64,000 nt of DNA, from assembly GCF_046097595.1 (NCBI RefSeq), contig NZ_JBJUVG010000009.1:1-64000 (forward strand). Direction: 5' to 3'. Of the stretch, positions 17,474-24,820 are shown piece by piece. A model generated the notes under the pieces. That model was given only the letters and a program-made list of their open reading frames with translations. It had not been told where the DNA came from and did not search any database. The stretch comes from Peptococcus simiae (lineage in GTDB: Bacteria > Bacillota > Peptococcia > Peptococcales > Peptococcaceae). The first letter of the stretch is position 1, and every line of letters begins with the position of its first letter. The position numbers and the translations under genes are program-made.

Positions 17474-18127
17474 TCAATAATACATCTTCTTATTATCCGC
17501 ATAAGTCTGTAACGCATCTATGTCTTTAATGAAAATAATCCCATCTTTTCTCTCTATGATGCCATGCTTGCGTAAATAGGTCATGATTTTTGCAGCTGTA
17601 ACCTGATGAATACCTAGCATCCGGCAAATTGCAGCATTTTTCCATGTAACAGGTAACCGATATGCACCATCCTCTTCCTTTGCAAATTCCAAAAGGGTTG
17701 AACAAAATATGGCAGGAATTTTCTTTTCGCGATGGCTATTTAATAGTTGGGTCAAGTGCAAATAATTATCGCCTTGCAATCTAAGTAAGGCATCCAATAT
17801 GTCTGGCCGAGTTCGAACAGCTGCCAAGACCTCCTCACCATCAATTCGGTAGCAGTCAATATCTGACAAGGCTTTAAAACTGGAATGGCTAGTTCGATCA
17901 GGCATCCACAAATTATTAATGCCAACTAAGGAATTTACCCCGTCATTAGCAGATTTTTCCTTATATTTGATTACATTCCCGTCCATCGAATACGCAATCC
18001 GTTCACATGATCCTTCTAGCAAATAATAAATACAGTCTGCAGCATCCCCTTGCAAAAATAGGAAGTCACCTTTTTTAAAAGCATATCGACAGGCACTAGG
18101 TAGGTCTAGAAGAAAGGTTAACTCCAT
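17474..18127 (-). CDS. CRP/FNR-family regulator of the ASST 4 unit
   Basis: 217 aa. N-terminal cyclic-nucleotide-type beta-barrel (YAFKKGDFLFLQGDAADCIYYLLEG), long dimerisation helix, and C-terminal helix-turn-helix (NAAICRMLGIHQVTAAKIMTYL). No iron-sulfur cysteine cluster like that of FNR is visible. It is the third gene behind ASST 4 and permease 3, 40 bases after the permease. The palindrome 61 bases ahead of ASST 4 has the geometry of a CRP-type site, so this protein probably controls its own operon. The ligand is unknown. The gene is AT-rich compared with the neighbours. Confidence 0.85.
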   Translation of the reverse strand: MELTFLLDLPSACRYAFKKGDFLFLQGDAADCIYYLLEGSCERIAYSMDGNVIKYKEKSANDGVNSLVGINNLWMPDRTSHSSFKALSDIDCYRIDGEEVLAAVRTRPDILDALLRLQGDNYLHLTQLLNSHREKKIPAIFCSTLLEFAKEEDGAYRLPVTWKNAAICRMLGIHQVTAAKIMTYLRKHGIIERKDGIIFIKDIDALQTYADNKKMYY

Positions 18128-18167
18128 TTTTCCCTCCTATATATCACAAAGGTTCAAAAATCCGCCA

Positions 18168-19604
18168 CTAAATCGCAAAGAAGATTAAATTCCAGGCGAC
18201 TTGTAACACCGTCATTAAAATAATCATCGGCAAGCCATATTTATAAACATCTTTAGCCCGCACCCACTCCGTATTGGAAAAGAGAACGGTTGCTGACTGG
18301 GAAGCTGAGGGCAGCATAAATGCTACCGTGCAGATAACCGTATATAAGAAGCCCAGTTGCAGGGGGTCAATACCCAGCTGGACACCAATTGGCAATGTGA
18401 TTGATACCATTAAAATAGCTATAATCTTATTAATCATAAAGTTCGTGCAGATAACTGTCACTATAGCCGCCAAAATAATGAACACCAAGGCTGGTTGATT
18501 ATCAAACAACGGAGATATAACTGTTCCCAACGTCTCATTGATACCGGTATTGTCACCGGCAATCAACGGTGAGAAAGTTAAAATAATAGCAACCATCATG
18601 ACAAGCTTCCAGCTAACCCCTTTTTTAGCATTTTCTACAAAAGAGCAGGCCGGCTTGCCATTAATGCGAATCAGTTGTAAAACAGTAAAGATAAAGATGA
18701 GTTTACCACTGAGGCCAAAGTTACCCATAAAAACAGCTACCGGAGAATCTTGAGGTAAACTGGAAGGGATCAAGATTAAAAGAATTAGAGATAGCATCGC
18801 CAATAAGGCAACTATTTTTTCAGGTGTTGCCTTTTGAACTTCTTGACTTAAATCAGCTGGATTAAAGTCTTTTAGAGGGGTCACATCTAACTTAAACACA
18901 AAGCGGCATAAAAGCATAAAGCCCGCAAGCACAAATAAGGCATATGGTACTGTGTAGAGGATGTATTCCATATAATTCACTTTTAAATCAGCTGTTTTCT
19001 CAAGCACATCTAAAATAACAATAGAGTTATTCCCCCAGGGGAGGGTACTCAAACCAAGGCCGCCAAAAGCACAAGTTCCCAGCATCATCAAGGACGGAAA
19101 CTTCTCATAAGGCTTATAATTAAACTTAGCAAAGATTTCATACATAAAGACCCAAGTGAGCATCATCCCAGCGATGGCATTCACAAAACTGGAAATAAGC
19201 CAGCAAACAAACATAAGCATAAAAATCAAGCGCCAAGGATGCCCTACAATAAATTTTCTTTTCAAGAGCCAAGCAGCTGCAAATGCAGCTGCACCACTCG
19301 TTTCCATATAGGCTAAAAGAACGAGGGATAAAAGAACAAAGAAAAATACATCTGAACCAAAGTTAAGGGCCAAAGACTCTTTAAAGGTTACCACACCCGT
19401 CAAGGGGAAGAAAACCCAAGTTAATAGAGATGGCCATACATCTGTTGTTACCGTAACACCATACACAAAGGCAATAAATAACCCAACCAACCGCATTCCT
19501 TCAGCTGAAATTGTACCCACCGGGGGGATAATCAGAAAAAACAGGGCTATAATCGCCAGGTATATAATGAGTTTATGATAAGATCTCTCTCCAGCCTTAA
19601 CCAT
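18168..19604 (-). CDS. DASS/SLC13-type anion permease 3
   Basis: 478 aa from the chosen ATG, about twelve membrane segments, related to permease 2 (shared WPSLLTWVFFPLTGVVTFKE-type and NFMINKIIAILMVSITLPIG-type segments). The frame opens ten codons earlier with a TTG that overlaps the end region of ASST 4, but AAAGGAGG lies directly before the ATG of MVKAGERSYHK. It lies 23 bases after ASST 4 and before the CRP-like regulator; the three form an operon. Substrate inferred from context only. AT-rich codon use suggests acquisition by transfer. Confidence 0.82.
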   Translation of the reverse strand: MVKAGERSYHKLIIYLAIIALFFLIIPPVGTISAEGMRLVGLFIAFVYGVTVTTDVWPSLLTWVFFPLTGVVTFKESLALNFGSDVFFFVLLSLVLLAYMETSGAAAFAAAWLLKRKFIVGHPWRLIFMLMFVCWLISSFVNAIAGMMLTWVFMYEIFAKFNYKPYEKFPSLMMLGTCAFGGLGLSTLPWGNNSIVILDVLEKTADLKVNYMEYILYTVPYALFVLAGFMLLCRFVFKLDVTPLKDFNPADLSQEVQKATPEKIVALLAMLSLILLILIPSSLPQDSPVAVFMGNFGLSGKLIFIFTVLQLIRINGKPACSFVENAKKGVSWKLVMMVAIILTFSPLIAGDNTGINETLGTVISPLFDNQPALVFIILAAIVTVICTNFMINKIIAILMVSITLPIGVQLGIDPLQLGFLYTVICTVAFMLPSASQSATVLFSNTEWVRAKDVYKYGLPMIILMTVLQVAWNLIFFAI

Positions 19605-19627
19605 AACGTCCTCCTTTTTCTTCTCCT

Positions 19628-21511
19628 TTAGCAATGAATCTTAGTCTGAAGGTCATATAACTTGCCCTCTACAAATAGTTGCAGGTCATACGGGCCGGAT
19701 AATCCATCCTTACTAATGGTCACCGACACGCGTTTTTCATTGGACTCCTGAAAGCTTCCAATGCATAAGGCTAACTCATCTTTCTCTACGGTAGAAATAT
19801 TATAGGCATGAGATTCCTCACCATTAGAAAGAACGACACCGGCGTAAACACCGATATCGACAACTAGAGAAAAAACAAACCGGTCTACCTCATCTTCTAC
19901 TTTGATTTCAAAATCTTTACCTAGAGAACTCGTGCTTTTCGGTAATTTTAACCGCATTTCTCGTGTCTCCGACAAACTACCTAGCCGGGTCCCTTGTTCA
20001 AAGAGGTCCTTCACATCTACAAAATCAGTTAAATTGATTTTGTGGGCCCTAAAATTCGCCGTACGAGGTATTTTTAATTCATAGACAATGTCATCATTTA
20101 AAATTTCTGTAGTCACCGAATAAAATTCCAAGTCTTTTTCTTCCGGTTTATTTAAATAGAAAATGGGTGGTTTTTCGCAAGGGATATCTTTAACCGTACC
20201 GATATCTCCCGAATGAACAAGATAGTGGTCCTTACCATAATAACTTGTATTGGAGATATGTGGTGAAAAATAAGCTGACCCTCTATTTTTCCCATAGGAG
20301 AAAACCTGGCGAACCGTACGGGAACTTAAGTCTAAGCGATACTGGACAGCCCTGGAATACTTATCTTCAGCAGGAATATCTTCTTCACTGTACTTACTCC
20401 TCCAGGCGCCATTATCAAAAATAAGGATATCACCATTTGGCACGACAGAAACAGAATGTTGAGCATAAAACCATTCAAAGTCACTATCATCCTTTGCCGG
20501 TTTAAAGAAATATTTTTCCTGCATCTCTTCCGGCCATTTATTCGGGTCACCTAAAATCCAATTTAAGGCACCTGTATCATAGTCTACATTAATAATAGCA
20601 TCTAAGTTCCTGGCAGAGAAAGATATACTATTTGTTTTCTCATCGTACCAAACAGCATTTGTATGCATCCAATCTGAAGGATTCGCCCGGTTACCACCTG
20701 CCGCTTCCGGCGGAAGCATTCCTTTGAAGTCAATGATATGATCAATGTGCCCATCCTCTTCTCGTACAATAGCGCACATATCTTCAACGGTGTCCCTCTG
20801 TAAATCTTGGGTGAGAATAACCAGTTCACCTGGCCGCCCTAGAGCAAAATCATGATGGAAGCCACCTGGCAACCGATATTCCTTATAAATCTTGCCTAAC
20901 AAGTTAAACTCATATAGACCGGATATATGGTAAGGCAATTTCATCAGCCTTTCCGTTCCCATCATTAAATGACCCCTACGGCTGGGGTGCATAGAGAAAG
21001 ATAGGCCAACCGTACAATACCAACGGACTTCTCCGCGATAGTCATAACCGGTAACGTGACCATCTGATGATGGACTTAAAACCATCAATTGATCACCAAA
21101 ATAATCATAGGAGGTCTCACAATAGCTCGGGAGCTGAATATTATCCGGCAAGGGACTTGTCTGAATATGGAGGGTAGTAGTCTCTCCGGTATTGAGGGTC
21201 AGCACCACTTCGTTGCTATAGTCTGCATATAAGCCGTAAACAGGTATATGGTGCTCTGTACCTGCGTCTGGAATAGTATAATTAAGGTCTGCTGCCTCAT
21301 TTTTTCCTTTAATGCAAACAGATACTTGGCATGAACGCTCTGTTTTAAATTGAACCAAGGCTGTTAGGGGGCAGATTTCAAATGGATTCAAATGAACTAG
21401 GGGACTAGAAAAAGTCGACATCCCTTCTTCAAATTCTTGGGTATATTTTTTCACTAAGTCATTCTGAACATCAATCATGTGTGGTATAAAGGTATAATCT
21501 ACTACTGGCAT
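19628..21511 (-). CDS. Arylsulfate sulfotransferase, copy 4 (long, divergent, AssT-like)
   Basis: 627 aa, much longer than copies 1-3. It has an N-terminal domain of about 130 residues followed by a propeller, the domain plan of E. coli AssT, but lacks a signal peptide (starts MPVVDYTFIPHMID). Segments DWMHTNAVWYDE (about residue 284), AQHSVSVVPNGDILIFDNG (about 352), GAWRSKY (about 372) and FSPHISNTSYYG (about 416) occur in the order of the E. coli active-site residues His252, His356, Arg374 and His436; the match is by order and context, not by alignment. AAAGGAG is nine bases before the ATG. First gene of the ASST 4-permease 3-CRP operon. AT-rich compared with the genome. Confidence 0.85.
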   Translation of the reverse strand: MPVVDYTFIPHMIDVQNDLVKKYTQEFEEGMSTFSSPLVHLNPFEICPLTALVQFKTERSCQVSVCIKGKNEAADLNYTIPDAGTEHHIPVYGLYADYSNEVVLTLNTGETTTLHIQTSPLPDNIQLPSYCETSYDYFGDQLMVLSPSSDGHVTGYDYRGEVRWYCTVGLSFSMHPSRRGHLMMGTERLMKLPYHISGLYEFNLLGKIYKEYRLPGGFHHDFALGRPGELVILTQDLQRDTVEDMCAIVREEDGHIDHIIDFKGMLPPEAAGGNRANPSDWMHTNAVWYDEKTNSISFSARNLDAIINVDYDTGALNWILGDPNKWPEEMQEKYFFKPAKDDSDFEWFYAQHSVSVVPNGDILIFDNGAWRSKYSEEDIPAEDKYSRAVQYRLDLSSRTVRQVFSYGKNRGSAYFSPHISNTSYYGKDHYLVHSGDIGTVKDIPCEKPPIFYLNKPEEKDLEFYSVTTEILNDDIVYELKIPRTANFRAHKINLTDFVDVKDLFEQGTRLGSLSETREMRLKLPKSTSSLGKDFEIKVEDEVDRFVFSLVVDIGVYAGVVLSNGEESHAYNISTVEKDELALCIGSFQESNEKRVSVTISKDGLSGPYDLQLFVEGKLYDLQTKIHC

Positions 21512-21537
21512 TTTGCAACGCTCCTTTCTTTAGCTTA

Positions 21538-21581
21538 TTTATATAATAAGTTTTACTTATTTTCATTAGTCCAGGCTAATG
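21538..21581 (-). promoter_or_regulatory. CRP-type operator and promoter of ASST 4 operon
   Basis: CATTAG-TCCAGG-CTAATG (21564-21581) is a perfect inverted repeat with a 6-base centre. On the minus strand TATAAA occupies 21538-21543, giving a start near 21531 and placing the palindrome centre at -41.5. The -35 position reads ATGAAA, poor, as expected for an activator-dependent promoter. Confidence 0.55.
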
Positions 21582-21633
21582 CCAGCAGCATTATTTATAA
21601 TTTTCATTTTTATTACTCTTGGCAAATAAAAAA

Positions 21634-21655
21634 AGCCTTCCTAAAAAGGAAGGCT
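21634..21655. terminator. Terminator after tRNA-Leu
   Basis: AGCCTTCCT and AGGAAGGCT form a stem around AAAA, followed on the minus strand by a run of T. It ends the tRNA transcript and lies upstream of the ASST 4 promoter. Confidence 0.8.
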
Positions 21656-21662
21656 TTTCTTT

Positions 21663-21746
21663 TGCGGATGGTGGGAGTCGAACCCACACGCCATCGCTGG
21701 CATACGCCCCTGAAACGCACGCGTCTGCCTATTCCGCCACATCCGC
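21663..21746 (-). tRNA. tRNA-Leu (anticodon CAG)
   Basis: On the minus strand the acceptor arm GCGGATG pairs with CATCCGC, followed by discriminator A. The D arm contains AATAGGCAGA, the variable arm is long as in class II tRNAs, and the T arm has GGTTCGACTCC. The anticodon loop TTCAGGG gives anticodon CAG (complement at 21710-21712), reading CUG leucine codons, which are frequent in this genome. The 3' CCA is not encoded. Confidence 0.93.
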
Positions 21747-21760
21747 TAGTTGCAGAGTTT

Positions 21761-21789
21761 ATAATACCGCACTGTTGATTTTTTGTCAA
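21761..21789 (-). promoter_or_regulatory. Promoter of tRNA-Leu
   Basis: Perfect TTGACA (21784-21789), 17-base spacer, TATTAT (21761-21766), ending 15 bases before the tRNA. Confidence 0.8.
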
Positions 21790-21835
21790 GGTTTTCCCTA
21801 GAATTAGCGGAAAAAGTCCTGCAAGTTGCCGGCGG

Positions 21836-22435
21836 TTAGACGTCTACCCGGCCGGATAGGGCCCGGGCCAGGGTCATGTCGTCAGCAAACTTAATGTCCC
21901 CACCAATGGGCAGGCCCCGGGCAATCCGGGTCAGGCGGACACCGAGGGGACGGAGTTCATCAATGAGGAAGAGGGCGGTGGTTTCCCCTTCGACTGAGGG
22001 GTTGGTGGCCAGGATGACTTCTTGAATCGCCTCGTCCTGGACCCGGGCCTTTAATTCATCCACTCGGAGGTCTTCCGGGCCGATGCCATCCATAGGCGAC
22101 AGACGGCCGCCCAGGACATGGTAGCGGCCCTTAAAGGCGCCGGTCCGTTCAATGGCGGCTATATCCCGCACTTCTTCGACCACGCAGAGCTCGCCGGTGG
22201 CCCGGTCCGGGTTTGCACAAATCCGACAGAGGTCGCTATCGGTCAGGTTGCCACAGCGAGGACAATGGCCAATGGTCCGCTTGGCCACCCGAATAGACCG
22301 GGCCAGGGCTTCGGCTTCGGCGGCCGGGGCATCCAGGATATGAAAGGCCAGGCGGGTGGCGCTTTTCCGGCCGATGCCAGGCAGGCGGGCTAGGGCGTCA
22401 ATAAGCTCCTGCAGGGCATCGTTCATCTTACTCAT
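21836..22435 (-). CDS. recR: Recombination mediator RecR
   Basis: 199 aa. Helix-hairpin-helix LARLPGIGRKSATRLAFHIL at the N-terminus, four-cysteine zinc finger CPRCGNLTDSDLCRIC near residue 58, then a Toprim domain ending in RIARGLPIGGDIKFADDMTL. RecR acts with RecO/RecF in loading RecA at gaps. Its ATG overlaps the ybaB stop (TAATG), and it ends the dnaX-ybaB-recR cluster conserved in many bacteria. Confidence 0.97.
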   Translation of the reverse strand: MSKMNDALQELIDALARLPGIGRKSATRLAFHILDAPAAEAEALARSIRVAKRTIGHCPRCGNLTDSDLCRICANPDRATGELCVVEEVRDIAAIERTGAFKGRYHVLGGRLSPMDGIGPEDLRVDELKARVQDEAIQEVILATNPSVEGETTALFLIDELRPLGVRLTRIARGLPIGGDIKFADDMTLARALSGRVDV

Positions 22436-22746
22436 TAAAAGAGACCACCGGGGACTTTCATGCCTTTGGTCAGGGCGCCCATTTTTTCTTCAGACAGGGC
22501 GGCTGCGGTCCGGATGGCGTCATTAACGGCAGCGGCAATGAGGTCTTGGAGCATTTCAATATCTTCCGGGTCAACGACTTCCGGGTCCAGCTCGACGGAA
22601 AGGACTTCATTATTGCCGTTAACGGTCACTGAGCAGGCCCCGCCGCCGGAGGTGCCGGTTACCGGGGTTTCAGCCAGTTCTTCCTGGAGCTTTTTCATTT
22701 GCTTCTGCATCTTCTGCATTTCTTTCATCATTTTTTGCATGGACAT
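22435..22746 (-). CDS. YbaB/EbfC family nucleoid-associated protein
   Basis: 103 aa DNA-binding protein of the YbaB/EbfC family. The N-terminal helix is rich in methionine, lysine and glutamine (MSMQKMMKEMQKMQKQMKKL), then SVTVNGNNEVLSVELDPEVV, the usual core. It lies between dnaX and recR, its normal place. AAAGGAG precedes the ATG. Confidence 0.95.
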   Translation of the reverse strand: MSMQKMMKEMQKMQKQMKKLQEELAETPVTGTSGGGACSVTVNGNNEVLSVELDPEVVDPEDIEMLQDLIAAAVNDAIRTAAALSEEKMGALTKGMKVPGGLF

Positions 22747-22773
22747 GGTCTTTTCTCCTTTTTGTCGTGGCGC

Positions 22774-24402
22774 TTACTTATCTACCAGTTTAATATCTTC
22801 ATCGCTTAAATTAAAGAGGCGTTTGGATTGTTCGATTAATTCTTCCGTCCGGTCCTGGCCCTGGCTTAAGACCAGGTCGACCTGGGCGGTCCGGCCGGTG
22901 GTCTGGTAAAAGAGCTCGGCCAGCATGGACCGCTGCTGGGGGCTGTTCATTTGCTTATAATGAAAGCTGTTTTCTTCCGGAAAGCGGAGGGTCAGGACGC
23001 CATCGGTAAGGCTTTCAGCGATGGCCGGCTTCATAAAGGCGTGGAGCCGGACGCTGTGTCCCTTCAGGGCTTCCATGGTTTGGGCCCAGAGGGCGGCCAG
23101 TTCGCCTGCATTAGCGGCGGTATCAGCCGGCTGGCCCGGTGGACGGGCCGGGGCCTGGGCCGGCGGGGCCGGGTCTGCCGGGGGAATGGGCGTGACCGGC
23201 GGGGTCTCCGCCCGGTCCCGGGGGGCCGGTTGGGCCTGTGGCGCCGAGGCCTGGCAGGCAGGCTTGGGCTGGGCCGCGGGCCTGGCTTGGGCCGGGGGGG
23301 CCGTCAGAGCGGCCGGGTCTTCTACCAGGAGGGCCAAGTCAATAAAGGTGGTCTCCAGGAGGAGCTCGGCATCGCCGGCAAAACGGAGCTGGGCTTCCGC
23401 TTCAGATAGGCAGCGGATGAGCCGCTCAAAGGTAGGAATAGAGAGAGCCTCTGCCAGGGGTTTGGCGGCTTCAGGGTTTAGGATGCTCCCCTGGTCCAGG
23501 GCCTGGGGGGCGACCTTTAGCATAAAGAGCCGGCGGAGCCAGTCGGCAAAGTCTTTCAAAAGGCGGCCGGCTTCGCTCCCCTCCTTGAGGGCCTGGCGGA
23601 GGGTTTCCAAGAGGCGGGCGTAATCAATATCTTTAAGGGCCTCGGTCAAGTCCCGCAAGACCCGTTCGGATAGGCCGCCGGTCAGGTCATCTACTGCCTG
23701 GACGGTGATAGTATCCGGGGCATAGGCATGGGCCTGGTCTAAGAGGCCAATGGCATCCCGGAGGCCGCCGGCCGATTGGCGGGCAATCTTCAGGAGGGCC
23801 TGGGGTTCATAGCCCATGCCTTCCAGGTCGGCCAACTTCTGCAGGTGGTCGGCGACCACCTGGGTGGAAATCCGCCGGAAGTCAAAGCGTTGGGTCCGGG
23901 ATAAAACCGTCTGGGGAATCTTTTGCGGATCGGTCGTTGCCAGGATAAAGAGGACATGGGCCGGTGGTTCTTCCAGGGTTTTTAAGAGGGCGTTAAAGGC
24001 CTCGCCGGTCAGCATGTGGACTTCGTCAATGATGTAGACTTTCCGCCGGCCCACCGCCGGCACAAAGCGGACCTGGTCCTTTAAGTCGCGGATTTCATCA
24101 ATCCCCCGGTTGCTGGCAGCGTCAATATCCACCACATCAATAAAGCGGTCCTCGGCAATGGCCAGGCAGTTGTCACAATGGCCGCAAGGGGACCCTTCAT
24201 TAGGGGCCAGGCAGTTGACGGCCTTGGCCAGGATTTTGGCGGTGGAGGTTTTACCGGTTCCCCGGGGGCCGCAAAAAAGGTAGGCGTGAGCCAGGCGCTC
24301 GTATTTCAATGCATTTTGCAGGGTGGTCACCACAACCTCCTGACCGATGACATCGGCAAAGGTCCGGGGCCGAAAGACCCGGTACAAGGCTTTGTGTGCC
24401 AT
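22774..24402 (-). CDS. dnaX: DNA polymerase III subunit gamma/tau
   Basis: 542 aa clamp-loader ATPase. Walker A GPRGTGKTS near residue 48, zinc-binding cysteines in CLAPNEGSPCGHCDNC, Walker B/DEVH region VYIIDEVHMLT, sensor 1 segment ATTDPQKIPQTVLSR, and a proline/alanine-rich linker (around residues 375-430) before the tau-like C-terminus. The frame is open 23 codons further upstream; AAAGGAG lies nine bases before the ATG of MAHKALYRVFRP. No shift-prone A-run was noticed, so a separate gamma form is not evident. Promoter at 24442-24471. Confidence 0.96.
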   Translation of the reverse strand: MAHKALYRVFRPRTFADVIGQEVVVTTLQNALKYERLAHAYLFCGPRGTGKTSTAKILAKAVNCLAPNEGSPCGHCDNCLAIAEDRFIDVVDIDAASNRGIDEIRDLKDQVRFVPAVGRRKVYIIDEVHMLTGEAFNALLKTLEEPPAHVLFILATTDPQKIPQTVLSRTQRFDFRRISTQVVADHLQKLADLEGMGYEPQALLKIARQSAGGLRDAIGLLDQAHAYAPDTITVQAVDDLTGGLSERVLRDLTEALKDIDYARLLETLRQALKEGSEAGRLLKDFADWLRRLFMLKVAPQALDQGSILNPEAAKPLAEALSIPTFERLIRCLSEAEAQLRFAGDAELLLETTFIDLALLVEDPAALTAPPAQARPAAQPKPACQASAPQAQPAPRDRAETPPVTPIPPADPAPPAQAPARPPGQPADTAANAGELAALWAQTMEALKGHSVRLHAFMKPAIAESLTDGVLTLRFPEENSFHYKQMNSPQQRSMLAELFYQTTGRTAQVDLVLSQGQDRTEELIEQSKRLFNLSDEDIKLVDK

Positions 24403-24441
24403 CACGCTCATCTCCTTTAATATGCCCAATCCAATGCCTTG

Positions 24442-24471
24442 ATAATAGCCTATTCCCTTAGGCATCGTCAA
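24442..24471 (-). promoter_or_regulatory. Promoter of dnaX-ybaB-recR
   Basis: TTGACG (24466-24471), 18-base spacer, TATTAT (24442-24447) on the minus strand, 40 bases before the dnaX start. Confidence 0.6.
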
Positions 24472-24596
24472 GTTTTATGCCGACAAGAAGCACCCTGGCC
24501 AAGCAGGCGTATTAGCCTATTTTCAGGTGGAAATTCCAGACATCAATAAAATTTGAAATATTTTTGAATTTTTTTACAAATTCAACGTCTTTTTAA

Positions 24597-24625
24597 TTGA
24601 CAATTGTCTGTTAAATGCGTAAACT
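24597..24625 (+). promoter_or_regulatory. Promoter of the aminotransferase-brnQ transcript
   Basis: Perfect TTGACA (24597-24602), 17-base spacer, TAAACT (24620-24625). Predicted start near 24632, leaving a leader of about 190 bases. Confidence 0.65.
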
Positions 24626-24670
24626 AATCTTAAAATAGAACTGTTATAAAACAAGCGCCTGTATTTATGT

Positions 24671-24778
24671 CAGTCCTGTAACAATAAGTATAGAGGCTCG
24701 GCTGGGCCCTCTGCAAGCAGAAGGTACCCGGCGTCGCCGGGACTTTTCTCAACAAAAGAGGGACCCTTACAGGGACTG
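24671..24778 (+). ncRNA. Structured 5' leader RNA, class not recognised
   Basis: The ends pair over a distance: CAGTCCTGTAA (24671-24681) with TTACAGGGACTG (24767-24778), 11 pairs with one bulged base. Inside are AGAGG/CCTCT (24692-24696 with 24708-24712) and CCCGGC/GCCGGG (24727-24732 with 24736-24741). The segment CCCTCT (24707-24712) can alternatively pair with AGAGGG (24757-24762), so two exclusive folds exist. No T-box, S-box, lysine, glycine or SRP signature was found. It could be a cis-regulatory element for the aminotransferase. Confidence 0.45.
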
Positions 24779-24820
24779 GAAAGACGGTTCAGTTTTTTGC
24801 ATCAAGAAAGGGAGATTCGT

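Noticed and set aside
22774..24402. Programmed frameshift site producing the gamma form of DnaX
   Set aside because: I did not see a slippery A-run with a following stop in the expected region.
24626..24820. T-box or SRP RNA in the leader next to dnaX
   Set aside because: There is no GGTGGNACCGCG element, and the GGAAG/AGCAG apical motif of SRP RNA is missing.
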